Both the position numbers and the translations under genes were made by a program. Below are positions 36,234 to 46,513 of a stretch of DNA of 64,000 nt, in pieces (position 1 is the stretch's first letter; each line of letters starts with the position of its first letter). This stretch comes from Paenibacillus spiritus. Lineage in GTDB: Bacteria > Bacillota > Bacilli > Paenibacillales > Paenibacillaceae. Location of the stretch: positions 1 through 64,000 of the forward strand of contig NZ_VYKK01000007.1 of assembly GCF_008710135.1 (NCBI RefSeq). The letters run 5' to 3'. Below the pieces are notes generated by a model, which did no database searches, had not been told where the DNA came from, and worked only from the letters and a program-made list of their open reading frames with translations.

Positions 36234-37337
36234 ATGACGATGACTGCCGATCCGATGAGAACGCTGGAGCGTTTCGGGTTCTCCTTATATATGATCCGCG
36301 TAACGCTCGCCGCCTCCCTGTCCTGGATGACGGTGCATGCCCTGTACGGCAACGAGTTTTTATATTTTGCACCGCTGGCCGCTATACTTATTACCCAGGG
36401 AACGGTCAAGGCTTCTCTGGAAAAAGGAATCTGCCGCCTGATCGGCATTGTCCTCGGCGGCCTGGTCGGCCTGGTCGTCGGCGCCTTTCTTCCAATCGGC
36501 CCCCTGTCCATCCTGCTCATCCTCCTGATCGGACTCGGCATTGCCACCGCCTGCCGGATCAACTTTCAGGCGATTACGCAGGTGGGCGTCACCTCGGTGC
36601 TTGCCCTTACCTTCTATCAGGACCATTATGTGCTGTGGCGGGCCACCGAGACGCTGATCGGCGTTGCCATCGCCCTTCTCGTGAATATGCTGGTGGTTCC
36701 TCCGAAGAACGGCGTGCGCGCCAAGGGTCTTGCCCTGGAGGGCAGCCTGATGCTCGCCGACAGCCTCAGCGGCCTCGCCCCCGGCCGGGACGAAGCGTGC
36801 CGCGAGGAAGCCGTCAAGCGTTCCGGGAAGCTGCTGAAGGAGAGCGCCGAGAAAGAGAACGAACTGCGGTTCACCATCTTTCATTTGCAGCGCCGGACCG
36901 AGCTTGGCCGGCTGATGCCGGCAGCTTCCCATCTGCGGGTCATCCACGGCTACGTGAAGGATATTGCGTCGGAGATGCGCCTGCTTCCTCCGGCCTACGC
37001 CGGAGCCGAAGGCATGCGGGAAGTCCTGGCTGCGACCGCGGACTGCATTGCTCTTCTGGGAGCCAAGCATCTGTCGGACGCGGTCTGCGACCGCTCCATG
37101 GCCGAGACGGTACGGCTGGCACGGAGCAAGCAGCTTGAAGTCTTCGCCGGGCTTCAGGGACAATGCGAACTGACGGCCATGCGCGACCTCGGCGCGGTAT
37201 TCAGCCATCTCAACCGCATTCTGGATGAGGTGGAACAGGCCGACTTCGAAGCCTGCGCCGCAGCTCCCCGTCAGGCCCGTCTGGACGCCGCCCGGGCGCT
37301 CCGGGTCGTCAAGAACGGCCTGACCAGCAAGTTCTGA
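36234..37337 (+). CDS. FUSC/aromatic-acid-exporter-like membrane protein
   Basis: A 367-residue protein. Residues 15-160 contain five or six hydrophobic segments with APLAAILITQGTVKASLEKGICRLIGIVLGG, the typical ArAE/FUSC half, followed by a cytoplasmic helical domain (170-360) rich in Glu, Arg and Ala. The family includes YhfK/YccS-like and aromatic-acid efflux proteins; the one-half architecture is common in Bacillales. Divergent from pot. Weak RBS (AAAAGAGA) before ATG. Substrate unknown. Confidence 0.75.
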   Translation: MTMTADPMRTLERFGFSLYMIRVTLAASLSWMTVHALYGNEFLYFAPLAAILITQGTVKASLEKGICRLIGIVLGGLVGLVVGAFLPIGPLSILLILLIGLGIATACRINFQAITQVGVTSVLALTFYQDHYVLWRATETLIGVAIALLVNMLVVPPKNGVRAKGLALEGSLMLADSLSGLAPGRDEACREEAVKRSGKLLKESAEKENELRFTIFHLQRRTELGRLMPAASHLRVIHGYVKDIASEMRLLPPAYAGAEGMREVLAATADCIALLGAKHLSDAVCDRSMAETVRLARSKQLEVFAGLQGQCELTAMRDLGAVFSHLNRILDEVEQADFEACAAAPRQARLDAARALRVVKNGLTSKF

Positions 37338-37356
37338 TCTTCCGCATGTTCATATC

Positions 37357-37388
37357 AGCGGCCCGCGTTGTCTACGCGGGCCGCTTTT
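37357..37388 (+). terminator. Intrinsic terminator after the FUSC gene
   Basis: An 11-bp stem (37357-37367 with 37375-37385), 7-nt loop and a TTTT tract, 20 bp after the stop codon. Confidence 0.85.
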
Positions 37389-37484
37389 GTTGCAAGGTTC
37401 TTGTTTCGCGAAATGCGGACTGGTGATACAATGATTGCGCAAGAGAGAATGGGACGTCAGGCAGGCAAAAAGGAGTGATCGAGA

Positions 37485-38459
37485 GTGAAGTTTCGGCGAC
37501 TCGGAGGAAGCGGGCTGATGGTATCGCAGCTCGGGCTTGGTACCAACGCTTTTGGCAAGCGGGCCGATCAGGCTACTTCCATCTCCATTGTGCACGCTGC
37601 ACTGGATCATGGTGTGAACTTTATCGATACCGCCAATATTTATGCCGGTACGGAATCGGAACGGATTATCGGCATTGCCCTGCAGGGCAGGCGGCATGAA
37701 GCCGTCCTGGCCACCAAGGCCGGACTGCCGCGGCATGACGGACCCAACGGCAGCGGGGCCTCCCGCCATCATCTGATGCGGGAGTTGGATAACAGCCTGC
37801 GGCGGCTCCGCACGTCCTATATCGATCTGTATCAGATACATACTTTTGACCCCAACACCCCTCTGGAGGAGACGCTCCGGACCCTGGATGACATGGTGTC
37901 CAGCGGCAAAGTCCGCTATATCGGCGCTTCCAATTATGCTGCCTGGGAACTGATGAAGGCGATCGGCATCAGCGAGCGCAGGGGCTATTTGAGCTACGTC
38001 TCCATTCAGAGCAGTTATTCCCTGGCCGACCGGACGCCGGAGCGGGAGATCATCCCGCTCTGTCTCGATCAGAAGGTCGGGCTGATTCCTTACTTCCCAC
38101 TGGCAGGCGGCATCCTGACCGGCAAGTACAGCAGCGGCGGGGTTCCGCCCGGCTCGCGGGCCGACAGCGACCCTCCGTTCGCCCGCTTTCTGACGGGCGA
38201 ACGGATTGCCCTGGCTAATGAAGTGCGCCAGCTCGCGCTGGCAGCCGGCACCACACCCGGCGCGCTGTCGCTGGCCTGGCTGATGAGCCGTCCGGCCGTC
38301 TCCACGGTCATTGCCGGGGCAACCCACCCGTCCCAGCTGGAGGACAGCCTCGGCAGCCTCTGTCTGAAGCTGGACGAGGCTATTCTAAAGCGCCTGGACG
38401 AGCTCAGCGAGCCGTTCGTACACAGCAGTCCGTTCGCCGTATACCGGCTGCCGGTCTGA
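37485..38459 (+). CDS. Aldo/keto reductase (NADPH-dependent)
   Basis: A 324-residue TIM-barrel reductase starting at GTG with AAGGAGTGA upstream. The catalytic tetrad is visible as Asp48 and Tyr53 (FIDTANIYAG), Lys78 (LATKAG) and His119 (YQIHTFD). The C-terminal cofactor motif AGATHPSQLEDSLGS is present. The sequence resembles the YajO/KvB-type general oxidoreductases. Substrate unknown. The gene is flanked by terminators and probably monocistronic. Confidence 0.9.
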   Translation: MKFRRLGGSGLMVSQLGLGTNAFGKRADQATSISIVHAALDHGVNFIDTANIYAGTESERIIGIALQGRRHEAVLATKAGLPRHDGPNGSGASRHHLMRELDNSLRRLRTSYIDLYQIHTFDPNTPLEETLRTLDDMVSSGKVRYIGASNYAAWELMKAIGISERRGYLSYVSIQSSYSLADRTPEREIIPLCLDQKVGLIPYFPLAGGILTGKYSSGGVPPGSRADSDPPFARFLTGERIALANEVRQLALAAGTTPGALSLAWLMSRPAVSTVIAGATHPSQLEDSLGSLCLKLDEAILKRLDELSEPFVHSSPFAVYRLPV

Positions 38460-38472
38460 CGCCAGACCAACC

Positions 38473-38536
38473 CCAACACCTTCAAGGGAATGGAACTCTA
38501 TCATAAGATAGAGACATTCTCTTGGAGGTGTTTTTG
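38473..38536 (+). terminator. Long terminator hairpin after the aldo/keto reductase gene
   Basis: An imperfect stem of about 18 bp (38474-38491 with 38514-38531), with an inner CTCTATC/GATAGAG helix, ends in a T-run (GTTTTTG). Confidence 0.85.
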
Positions 38537-38680
38537 CATGGCCAACCGGAGGTGCCGTTCATACAGTTCTTTATTTTGTGACAAAAAGGTTTTTTTGTTA
38601 GTTTTATGCGCGATATGTCTGTCTGTGTTTTAGTAGGTATGGTAATTTTTAAGAAGAACATCCAAGGAGGTTAATTAATT

Positions 38681-38890
38681 ATGGATACCGAAGAGCAAAT
38701 GAATCAGAATTTAAATAATATAGCGAATCAAATTAGTAACAGTTCTTCGAACACTTCAGTGGGTATGGGGAATATCTCCGATAGTATTAACGATTTAAAA
38801 TCAGGGGTTAACCTCACTAACAATCTATTGATCGTGTTGATTATAGTTTTGGCTATAAATTTTCTTGTTAATTTAAGGAATAAAAAATAA
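38681..38890 (+). CDS. AT-rich small membrane protein, 69 residues
   Basis: A short protein with a polar, Asn/Ser/Gln-rich N-terminus (about 1-45, EEQMNQNLNNIANQIS...) and one C-terminal membrane helix (about 47-64, NNLLIVLIIVLAINFLVNL), ending with a basic tail RNKK. The start is secured by AAGGAGG 11 nt before the ATG, and an own terminator follows. Codon usage (AAT, ATA, TTA) and base composition are far more AT-rich than the neighbours, including the 100 bp upstream, which suggests recent acquisition. I do not recognise a family; a holin- or bacteriocin-like or membrane-regulator peptide is possible. Confidence 0.75.
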   Translation: MDTEEQMNQNLNNIANQISNSSSNTSVGMGNISDSINDLKSGVNLTNNLLIVLIIVLAINFLVNLRNKK

Positions 38891-38924
38891 AGACATCTGT
38901 CCGAGAGTTGGAGGCAGATGTCTT
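38890..38924. terminator. Terminator after the small membrane protein gene
   Basis: A 10-bp stem (38890-38899 with 38915-38924) with A-rich left flank and T-containing right flank (TCATTATT). It lies between convergent genes and may serve both. Confidence 0.8.
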
Positions 38925-38954
38925 CATTATTAGGCGGTTCACAGCCTTACAGGA

Positions 38955-39887
38955 TTACGGCTCTTCCCGGGCCTCGCGGGGCTGCAGGATTCCGTCGGCG
39001 ATCAGGGCTTTCTCGAACAGGTCTACCATGTGTCCGTCGTAATGAATGCCGGACAGCCGCTTCAGCTCATCCATCGCCACCTCCGGCGGCAGCCCCCGCC
39101 GATAGGGCCGGTCGGAGGTCATGGCGTCGAAGGTGTCGGCGATGCCGATGATTTTGGCCTCCAGCAGGATATCCTCTTCCTTGATGCCGTAAGGATACCC
39201 CGAGCCGTCCAGCCGTTCGTGATGCTGAAGGATAATCATACAAATGTTGTTGTAATACAGATCCTTCACCATTACATAGCCGTCATAGGAGTGGCGCTTG
39301 ATGATCTCGAATTCCTCGACGGTCAGGCGCCCTTCCTTGTTGAGAATTTCGGCAGGGATATGGATTTTGCCCACATCGTGAAAGGCGGCGGCGTAGTAGA
39401 GGTCCTCCCATTGGTCTTTGGAGAGCTTGAGCATTCCGGCGATCATCAGGCTATACTTCTGGACTCTGGCACTATGTTCAAACGTGTAGTTATCTTTCTG
39501 CTGGACTTTCTTCAGCACTTCCTCCAATGTCCGGATTCGATGGCTGATAAGATGAAAGGCAGGTTTGGTCGTATACCATAATAGCTTCATATCAGTTAGG
39601 GAGTTAAAGTTCTCCACCGTATCCAGATAATGAGCGTAGAAATAATCGCCTTTCTTCAGAACAATGTTATGCTCTTCTCCGGCGTAACTGCACTCACCCT
39701 CAAGGATATAGAAGAACTCCATGGTGTTGGCTTCGTCAGCCGGGTAAACGCAGAAAATTTTGTCTTTTTTGATGGACTGCATAATAATTTCAGAGCCGTC
39801 TCCTCTTGCGAGCAGAAGGAATTCCGAAGAACTCTGGTACTCTCTAGCGATAGATTCTCCTTCTCTTCCTAAGTTCAGGCCCCTCAT
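38955..39887 (-). CDS. Cupin-HD-GYP protein, probable cyclic-di-GMP phosphodiesterase
   Basis: A 310-residue protein. Residues 20-110 form a cupin-like beta region (FFYILEGECSYAGEEHNIVLKKGDYFYAH). The HD-GYP domain runs from about 120 to 300: EHSARVQKYS, the HD pair at 170-171 (AAFHDVGKIHIP), KRHSYDGY, and HHERLDGSGYPYG (222-234), including an intact GYP. All metal ligands seem present, so hydrolysis of cyclic di-GMP is likely. The cupin may sense a small ligand. It follows the 39910-40605 gene by 22 bp and probably forms an operon with it. Confidence 0.9.
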   Translation of the reverse strand: MRGLNLGREGESIAREYQSSSEFLLLARGDGSEIIMQSIKKDKIFCVYPADEANTMEFFYILEGECSYAGEEHNIVLKKGDYFYAHYLDTVENFNSLTDMKLLWYTTKPAFHLISHRIRTLEEVLKKVQQKDNYTFEHSARVQKYSLMIAGMLKLSKDQWEDLYYAAAFHDVGKIHIPAEILNKEGRLTVEEFEIIKRHSYDGYVMVKDLYYNNICMIILQHHERLDGSGYPYGIKEEDILLEAKIIGIADTFDAMTSDRPYRRGLPPEVAMDELKRLSGIHYDGHMVDLFEKALIADGILQPREAREEP

Positions 39888-39909
39888 CTTATATGGTCAG
39901 TCCCTTCTC

Positions 39910-40605
39910 TTAGACGCTCACTGCAATGGGATCAATCCACACCTGACGGTCTCCGAGGGTTACCAGCTCCCAGTAGCGCTCTGCCTTTACTCCCAGACGG
40001 GCGGCTTGGGCGATTGCCCCATCGGCGATGGCCAGCGTCTCGTTGTATAAATTCCGGATCAGCTTGTCGAGATCATTGCTGTATTTCAGGGTAACGAGGG
40101 AAGCGGTTAAATCCTGGAGCGACTGGTTCTGGAACGACGCCGTCAGCTCCCGCGCATTCAGGCTCACCGTGCCCCGCTGCGCAAAAGCGGTGTCGATCAG
40201 CTCCCGGCTCTTCTGGTCAATATCGGCCAGCACCCGGTCCACCTGCGGATTATCATTGGCTGCCTGAGGCTCCAGTGCCGCCATCTCGGCGGCCATCTGC
40301 GCCTTGCGGGCAGCGCTGCCCTCGGTCAGATATTTGACCTTCAGTTCATTAAGCTTGGCCAGCGCCTGGCTCTGACGGATTGCTGTAACCGCCTTGACAT
40401 AATCCTGCTGCATACGGTCCGCTTGTTCGACGGCTGCCGCGATCTTGCCTTGGATCTCCTGATTGGCTCTCTCCACAATCTTCAGCGCTTCTTCCCGGTT
40501 CTGGGCCGTCCGGTCCGTCACCGCAGGCGCTGCAAGAGCAGAGCCGCAGGTCATGATGAGCAGGAGCAGCATAAGGGAGCCGCCCGAAAACAGCTTTTTC
40601 AACAT
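39910..40605 (-). CDS. Secreted helical protein of unknown function
   Basis: A 231-residue protein with a clear signal peptide (SGGSLMLLLLIMTCGSALAA, cleavage near residue 26). The mature part is almost entirely helical and Ala/Gln/Glu-rich, with likely coiled-coil segments (about 36-110), and ends in a small beta-like region (YWELVTLGDRQVWIDPIAVSV). An AGGAGG lies 11 nt before the ATG. It sits between the GGDEF-EAL gene (124 bp upstream) and the HD-GYP gene (22 bp downstream), so it may be a secreted partner or target of this cyclic-di-GMP cluster. No family recognised. Confidence 0.7.
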   Translation of the reverse strand: MLKKLFSGGSLMLLLLIMTCGSALAAPAVTDRTAQNREEALKIVERANQEIQGKIAAAVEQADRMQQDYVKAVTAIRQSQALAKLNELKVKYLTEGSAARKAQMAAEMAALEPQAANDNPQVDRVLADIDQKSRELIDTAFAQRGTVSLNARELTASFQNQSLQDLTASLVTLKYSNDLDKLIRNLYNETLAIADGAIAQAARLGVKAERYWELVTLGDRQVWIDPIAVSV

Positions 40606-40729
40606 AATGGTAATTCCCTCCTGAGTATAAATTGCATAATTTCCTCCAATTATATTATCTCCGTGAACATTTTACCAGAAAGGATTCAACGCCGTAGGAA
40701 AGCGTTCCGGACGATTGCGTTCTCTGCCG

Positions 40730-43708
40730 TTATGCGTCGATTTTGCTGTTCTGGAAGGACTCCAGCCAGGCCTGAACCTGAGATTCCGGCAGCGGCCGGC
40801 TCAGGTAATACCCCTGGATCTTGTCGCAGCCCGTCTCTTCCAGCACACGGCGCTGCACCTCGCTCTCGACGCCTTCCGCCGTAACGCTCAGCCCCATGTC
40901 ATGGCCGATGGCAATGATGGAAGAGGTCAGGGAGGCCGTCCGTTCCTCGGCCGGAATGCCGTCGATGAACGACTTGTCGATCTTCAGCGTCGTGATCGGA
41001 AGCTGCACCAGATAGCTCAGCGAGGAATAGCCCGTTCCGAAATCATCCAGGGCAATTCCGATTCCCGTCCGGCGCAGATATTCCAGCTTGCTGCGGATCA
41101 GATCGAAGGATCCCATGAAGATGGACTCCGTAATTTCCAGTTCAAGGTGGCGCGGGCTCAGCCCGCTCTGTTCAAGCGTCTGCAGAACGTTCTCCGTGAA
41201 ATCCTCCTGCAGCAGCTGGCTGACCGAAAGGTTGACTGAAATCCGCCCGTCCGTGAGTCCCTTCTTGACCATGCCCGCCATGAAGTCGCACGCCCGGCGG
41301 AGCACCCACTGGCCGATCGGGATAATGAGACGGCTGTCCTCGGCAATGCGAATAAAGGTAAGCGGAGAGACGAAGCCGAGCGCCGGACTGTTCCAACGGA
41401 GCAGCGCCTCGAAGCCCCACACCTCGCCTTCTGCCCCCAGCTGCTGGATCGGCTGGTAGTGCAGGGAGAGCTCCTGGCCTTCAATCGCATTGCGCAGATG
41501 CTTCTCGATCACGACCCGCTCGTCGAATTCCCGCTGCATATCCTCTTCGTAGACGACATACTTGCCCTTGCCGGTCTCTTTGGCCCGGTACATGGCGATG
41601 TCGGCGTTCATAATCAGCGTGTCCGTCCGTTCGCCGTTGCGCGGGTACTGGGCAATTCCGATACTTACCGAGAGATGAGCGGAGCTCTCGCCAAGCCGGA
41701 ACGGAGCCCGGAACGCGGCCGCCAGCTCCTGCGCATAAGCTGAAATCTCTTCCAGATTGCCGACCCTCTCCTGCACGACTACGAATTCGTCTCCGCTCAG
41801 ACGGTAGTTGCGGCATCCGGTCCAGCCCAGGCCCTCCAGCCGTTCGCCCACCCCGTGCAGCAGTTCGTCGCCGAAGGAGTGGCCCATGGAATCGTTGATA
41901 TATTTGAAGTTGTCGATATCCATAAAATACAGCGTGAACGGCTGCCCCGGCGCCTTCTCGATCATCCCGGCCAGCTCTTCATAGAGCGAGAGCCGGTTGG
42001 GGAGACCGCTGAGCGCGTCGCGGTAGGCCAGTTCGCGGTACTGCTCTTCGCTGGCCTGAAGCAGGGTCTGATTCTCCACGACCTTGTTGTACTGCTCCAG
42101 CAGCTCGTCCTGCAGTGCCGCCAGCTCTTCGTAAGTGGACTCCAGCTCCTGATAGCTCATCTGGAGCTCGCTCTCCATCCCTTTGCGGTCGGTGATATCG
42201 ACCATCGAGCCGGCGAAGCGGACGAAGCCGCCCCGGTCGTCCCTCAGCAGCTTGCCTCGGGCCTGGAACCACTTGTATTCTCCGGATTTGGCCCGCATCC
42301 GGTACTCGCTGTAATAATAAGCCGTTCTGCCGGAGAGATGCTCGCGCCGCTGCTTGTCCTCCTGCTCGGCGTCTTCGGGATGCACAATGGAGCGCCAGCC
42401 GCCGCGGCCTTCATCCAGTTCGCCCTTCGAATAGCCGAGCAGTTCGTACCAGCGGTCGGAGAAGTAATAATTCATGGCCGACATATCCAGCTCCCAGATC
42501 ACGGCGTCGGCGCCATATGTAGCCAGGCTGAATCGTTCATTGCTCTTCTCCAGCTTGCGCCGCATGGCCCGGATGGAGCGAACGTAGACCAGCAGAAGAA
42601 CGATCAGAGCCAGCAGAAGCGTAAATATGGCCAGCAGGCTAATTACCAGCGCCTGGTATTCTTCATAGAAAGAGAAGGGTTTGTTGATGATTTCGCTGCC
42701 TTTGGGCAGATCGGAGGCGGAAATGTGAAAACGTTCCATCTGCTTGTAGTCGAACACCCGGCGGGCGGTGCTGCCTTTATACACCGGAATGGAATCGGGA
42801 TCTTCCCCCTGAATCACGCGCAGCGCAATTTCCGCCGCCTTCTGGCCCTGCATCCGTCCGCTCAGCAGACTTCCGCCGAAGGCCCCGTGCCCGAGCCCGA
42901 AATCGTATAAATGATAGACGGGGACCGAGCTGGCCGCCGCCAATTCAGCAGAGAAGCGCCCGAACTCCAGGATGCGGCCGGTGCTGTCGCTGTAATACGT
43001 GGTCATCAGGACGATGCTGTCTTCGCCCAGACCGGCGACAGTCCGTCTGATCTCTTCGGCGCTCAGTTGGTTCATGGCGTGTATGTTCAGATGTGCAGGA
43101 AGCTGTTCCAGCCGCTGCCGGGCAAGGGCGCCCGTGGACTGTCCGCTCTCCGAGTTGTCGAACAGCAGGTAGACATTCTTGAGGTTGGGGTTGATCTTCA
43201 GCGCCAGTTCAACGGTCTCGGCCGGTTCAATCTCTTCCTGAACGCCGGTAATGCGTTCCTGGCCCTGCTTGATCTGGTCGGCCCGGATTTCATTGATGCC
43301 GCTGAAGATAATCGGAGCGTCCTGAAACAGCTCCGTGCGGTATTGGATGGCAAAGTCCAGGGCTTTGTCATCGGTTGTAATGACGGCCGACAAGGGGACT
43401 TTGGCGTATTTTTGCAGAATGGTCTGGCGGAACCGGTCCAGCGTATCCTGGCTGGGGTATCTCTTCCAGTCCATGTATTCTTCATATAAGGCGGGCGGCT
43501 GCGCTGCGGCCTTCAACCGCTCTTCAATCCCCTGCGACTGCTCGTCGGTCCATTCAAAACCTTTGTGGTAGGAATGGAGAATCAGTACGTTCCGCTCCCT
43601 GGAGGGTGCGGGTGCTTCAGCGCCGACGGCGGGTACAATTCCCGCTCCCAGTACTATTAGCAGGAGGAAAAGGCATATCCCTGACTTGGCGAACCGGGTG
43701 ACTTTCAA
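40730..43708 (-). CDS. Multidomain sensor: ABC-substrate-binding-like domain - TM - PAS - GGDEF - EAL
   Basis: A 992-residue protein. A signal anchor (about 10-28) is followed by an extracytoplasmic PF04392-like binding domain (about 38-325), a membrane helix (352-376), PAS (about 388-508), a coiled coil (510-560), GGDEF (about 562-725) and EAL (about 735-985). The GGDEF site reads SGDEF (638-642), a variant that often lacks cyclase activity, whereas the EAL site is intact (E767-A-L, then LRW). This suggests a phosphodiesterase that may be regulated by GTP binding to the degenerate GGDEF. The outer domain probably senses a ligand of the tryptophan/purine-binding type (inference). The direction of cyclic-di-GMP change needs assay. 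Confidence 0.9.
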   Translation of the reverse strand: MKVTRFAKSGICLFLLLIVLGAGIVPAVGAEAPAPSRERNVLILHSYHKGFEWTDEQSQGIEERLKAAAQPPALYEEYMDWKRYPSQDTLDRFRQTILQKYAKVPLSAVITTDDKALDFAIQYRTELFQDAPIIFSGINEIRADQIKQGQERITGVQEEIEPAETVELALKINPNLKNVYLLFDNSESGQSTGALARQRLEQLPAHLNIHAMNQLSAEEIRRTVAGLGEDSIVLMTTYYSDSTGRILEFGRFSAELAAASSVPVYHLYDFGLGHGAFGGSLLSGRMQGQKAAEIALRVIQGEDPDSIPVYKGSTARRVFDYKQMERFHISASDLPKGSEIINKPFSFYEEYQALVISLLAIFTLLLALIVLLLVYVRSIRAMRRKLEKSNERFSLATYGADAVIWELDMSAMNYYFSDRWYELLGYSKGELDEGRGGWRSIVHPEDAEQEDKQRREHLSGRTAYYYSEYRMRAKSGEYKWFQARGKLLRDDRGGFVRFAGSMVDITDRKGMESELQMSYQELESTYEELAALQDELLEQYNKVVENQTLLQASEEQYRELAYRDALSGLPNRLSLYEELAGMIEKAPGQPFTLYFMDIDNFKYINDSMGHSFGDELLHGVGERLEGLGWTGCRNYRLSGDEFVVVQERVGNLEEISAYAQELAAAFRAPFRLGESSAHLSVSIGIAQYPRNGERTDTLIMNADIAMYRAKETGKGKYVVYEEDMQREFDERVVIEKHLRNAIEGQELSLHYQPIQQLGAEGEVWGFEALLRWNSPALGFVSPLTFIRIAEDSRLIIPIGQWVLRRACDFMAGMVKKGLTDGRISVNLSVSQLLQEDFTENVLQTLEQSGLSPRHLELEITESIFMGSFDLIRSKLEYLRRTGIGIALDDFGTGYSSLSYLVQLPITTLKIDKSFIDGIPAEERTASLTSSIIAIGHDMGLSVTAEGVESEVQRRVLEETGCDKIQGYYLSRPLPESQVQAWLESFQNSKIDA

Positions 43709-43901
43709 AACCGATCAATCCTCCTGTTTTCGCTCCTTCTTTTTTATGTCGGCAAATGCTTATCTTTTAGTAACGTTTTCTTCGACAAAAAATGAGCATC
43801 CCCTTCTTCCCGGCCCGGTTCTGCCCAAAGAATGGGACCTTGCGCCGGGACATCGGCCTGTGGTTCGTGCTACAATCGGTACTGAAAAGGAGATGACCGT
43901 A

Positions 43902-45131
43902 TTGAAACAGGAGCTTATCGAACGTCTGGTCAGATATGCCCAAGTCGATACCCAATCCAGCGAGGACAGTTCCTCCTGCCCGACCACACCGGGACAACTG
44001 GAGCTGGGAAGATTGCTGGCGGGGGAGCTGCAGGAAATCGGACTCGAGGACATCGCCATTGATGAAGGCGGCTATGTCATGGCTACGCTGCCGGCCAACA
44101 CGGACAAGGAGGTGCCTGTTATCGGGTTCCTGGCGCACCTGGATACCTCGCCCGATTTCAGCGGACGGAATGTCTCTCCGCAGGTGGTCGAGAACTACGA
44201 CGGAGGCGATCTGCCCCTCGGCAATTCCGGCATCGTCATGACCACGGACAGCTTCCCGGAGCTTGCGGGGTATAAGGGGCATACCCTCATCACGACAGAC
44301 GGCACCACGCTGCTTGGAGCCGACAACAAGGCCGGAATCGCCGAGATTATGACGGCTATGCACCATTTGAAGGCGCATCCCGAAATTCCGCACGGCACGA
44401 TCCGCGTCGCCTTCACGCCGGACGAGGAGATCGGCCGGGGACCGCACCGGTTCAACGTTCCTGCCTTCGGCGCGGCCTACGCCTATACGGTGGACGGGGG
44501 ACCGCTCGGCGAGCTGGAGTACGAGAGCTTCAACGCTGCCGTCGCCAGGATTACGGTGCGCGGCGTGATTGTTCATCCCGGAACGGCCAAGGGCAAGATG
44601 ATCCATGCCGCCAAGATTGCGATGGCGTTCCACCAGCGGATACCGGCGGGGGAAGCGCCCGAGTTCACCGAGGGCTATGAGGGCTTTTACCACCTGAACT
44701 CCATGGAGGGCGGGGCTGATGTGTGCACGCTGAAATATTACATTCGCGACTTCGATCGGCAGCGCTTCGAGGAGCGCAAGGCGTTTCTTGCCGAGCTTGC
44801 CGATGAATTCCGGTCCACTTACGGAGCGGAGCGTATCGAGCTGGAGATGAGGGATCAGTATTACAACATGCGCGAGAAAATCGAGCCTGTCCGCTTCATC
44901 GTGGATACGGCCGAGGAAGCTATGCGGGGACTTGGCATCGTCCCGGTCATCAAGCCGATCCGGGGCGGCACCGACGGCTCCCAGCTGTCTTACATGGGGC
45001 TGCCGACGCCAAATCTCTTCACGGGCGGGGAGAACTTCCACGGGAAGTTCGAGTACGCCTCCGTCAATGTGATGGAAGCGGCAGCCCGCGTCATTGTGGA
45101 GATTGCGCGGCTGTTCGAGGCCAAAGCCTGA
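43902..45131 (+). CDS. pepT: Peptidase T (tripeptide aminopeptidase)
   Basis: A 409-residue M20-family metallopeptidase. I place the start at TTG 43902 because it gives the family-typical N-terminus [19 protein letters not shown] and AAGGAG lies 9 nt upstream; the ATG at 43893 directly abuts that box. Metal and catalytic residues are in [53 protein letters not shown] and the C-terminal [12 protein letters not shown]. Length equals that of B. subtilis PepT. An extended -10 TGC-TACAAT is at 43868-43876. It releases N-terminal residues from tripeptides in the cytoplasm. Confidence 0.93.
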   Translation: MKQELIERLVRYAQVDTQSSEDSSSCPTTPGQLELGRLLAGELQEIGLEDIAIDEGGYVMATLPANTDKEVPVIGFLAHLDTSPDFSGRNVSPQVVENYDGGDLPLGNSGIVMTTDSFPELAGYKGHTLITTDGTTLLGADNKAGIAEIMTAMHHLKAHPEIPHGTIRVAFTPDEEIGRGPHRFNVPAFGAAYAYTVDGGPLGELEYESFNAAVARITVRGVIVHPGTAKGKMIHAAKIAMAFHQRIPAGEAPEFTEGYEGFYHLNSMEGGADVCTLKYYIRDFDRQRFEERKAFLAELADEFRSTYGAERIELEMRDQYYNMREKIEPVRFIVDTAEEAMRGLGIVPVIKPIRGGTDGSQLSYMGLPTPNLFTGGENFHGKFEYASVNVMEAAARVIVEIARLFEAKA

Positions 45132-45176
45132 TCAAGCAAAGCGGGCTTCATGGCCCCTTCAAGTTCTTCGCACAAT

Positions 45177-45213
45177 AAAGAAGCAGGCCCCCAGAGGGAC
45201 CTGCTTCTTCTGT
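45177..45213. terminator. Bidirectional terminator between pepT and the flavin oxidoreductase gene
   Basis: A nearly perfect 13-bp stem (AAGAAGCAGG on the left pairing with CCTGCTTCTT on the right, plus GC pairs) between convergent genes, followed by T residues. Confidence 0.85.
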
Positions 45214-45255
45214 TCAACCGGCCTTGTACACTCCGCGGTACGTTCCGCCTACCTC

Positions 45256-46401
45256 TTAGGCCCGGCCCCGCATCGGCAGCCAGCCCGGCGTATTCACCAG
45301 CATATTCCAGAGGGGCTGGGGAATAACCAGCCGCTGCTGGCCATCCGGATCAAGCTCGGTCTCGATATCGGCGGCGCGGCCTTCTTCGACCTTCTGCACC
45401 CAGTCGGGGTCGATCAGCAGCGGACGGCCCAGAGCGACCAGATCGGCTCCCGTCTCTTCCAGCGCCTGAAGCGCCGCTTCGGCCGTATAGAGGGACCCGA
45501 CGCCGATCACCGGCGCGCGTCCGGCCACGCGGTCGACGATCTGGCGGAGCGCCGGACGCGAGTCTTCCGTTCCGCGGTGCGGCAGGGAGTCGAACTTCCG
45601 CAGAGACACGTGCAGGTAGTCCACGCCTTCCTCCGCCAGCGCATCCAGCAGCGCGAACGTATCGCTCATCGTAAGGCCGGGCGTCTCCGCTTCTTCCGGA
45701 GAGAACCGGTAGCCGACGATGAACGGCATGGCCGCATGCTTCGCCACCACGGCCTTCACTTCGCGGAGAACGGCCAGCGGGAAGGCCAGCCGGTTCTCCA
45801 GGCTGCCGCCCCAGCGGTCTTCGCGGAGGTTGGAATGCGGGGAGAAGAACTGCTGGATCAGGTAGCCGTTCGCACCGTGGATCTCCACGCCGTTGAACCC
45901 GGCCTCAATCGCCCGGCGCGTCGCTTCGCCGAAGTCGGCAATGATGCCGGTAATTTCCTCTTCCGTCAGCGGACGCGGCGCGGGGCCTGTCTGTCCGCCC
46001 GGACGTACCGGCGCGACATCGCTTGCGCTGACCGGCTGGCCGTCAGGCAGCAGCTCCGGCGGGCACTCCCGTCCGCCGTGGAAGATCTGCAGAATAGCCT
46101 TGGCTCCGGCGGCCTGAATAGTCTCCGCCAGCTTCCGCAGTCCCGGCACGAGATCGTCGCGGTCTGCGCCGAACTCGTCGTAGAAGCCTTTGCCTCCCTT
46201 ATTGACATACGCGCACGCCGTAATCACGGCGCCTACGCCCATGGACCGCCGGGCATAATAAGCCAGCTCTTGCTCCGAGACCGTACCGTCCGGATTCGAG
46301 GAAGAATGCGTCATCGGCGCCATGACCACCCGGTTGTTCAGGACGATCCCGCCCGCCAGCATGCAGGGTGACAGCAATGCGTCAAACTCAGCTTTAGACA
46401 T
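45256..46401 (-). CDS. NADH:flavin oxidoreductase, Old Yellow Enzyme family
   Basis: A 381-residue FMN enzyme with the OYE pattern: NNRVVMAPMTHSSSNPDG at the FMN site, ILQIFHGGRECPP, the active-site segment GFNGVEIHGANGYLIQQFFSPHSNLREDRWGGS in outline, and IGVGSLYTAEAAL plus LVALGRPLLIDPDW near the end. It probably reduces activated alkenes or other electrophiles using NAD(P)H. The gene is divergent from the MATE pump with a 112-bp gap, in which TTGTA-CTA-TACAA (46447-46459) could be an operator for both. Confidence 0.9.
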   Translation of the reverse strand: MSKAEFDALLSPCMLAGGIVLNNRVVMAPMTHSSSNPDGTVSEQELAYYARRSMGVGAVITACAYVNKGGKGFYDEFGADRDDLVPGLRKLAETIQAAGAKAILQIFHGGRECPPELLPDGQPVSASDVAPVRPGGQTGPAPRPLTEEEITGIIADFGEATRRAIEAGFNGVEIHGANGYLIQQFFSPHSNLREDRWGGSLENRLAFPLAVLREVKAVVAKHAAMPFIVGYRFSPEEAETPGLTMSDTFALLDALAEEGVDYLHVSLRKFDSLPHRGTEDSRPALRQIVDRVAGRAPVIGVGSLYTAEAALQALEETGADLVALGRPLLIDPDWVQKVEEGRAADIETELDPDGQQRLVIPQPLWNMLVNTPGWLPMRGRA

Positions 46402-46446
46402 TAATTTGGTTCCCTCCTATTTTCTGTTTTCGTCTGCTCTTTTTTA

Positions 46447-46459
46447 TTGTACTATACAA
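46447..46459. promoter_or_regulatory. Inverted repeat between the OYE and MATE genes
   Basis: TTGTA-CTA-TACAA is a 5-bp inverted repeat in the divergent promoter region of an OYE-type reductase and a drug exporter. A repressor of the HxlR/MarR kind that reacts to electrophiles would fit, but nothing in the sequence identifies it. Confidence 0.35.
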
Positions 46460-46513
46460 AGGTTAGCGTCTGCATCTTTGCCTTAGACCCGTTCCAAGAA
46501 AGAAGGAATTCCG

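Noticed and set aside
43686-43901. N-terminal extension of PepT
   Set aside because: The extra residues are not homologous to peptidase T, and the TTG at 43902 has the proper ribosome site.
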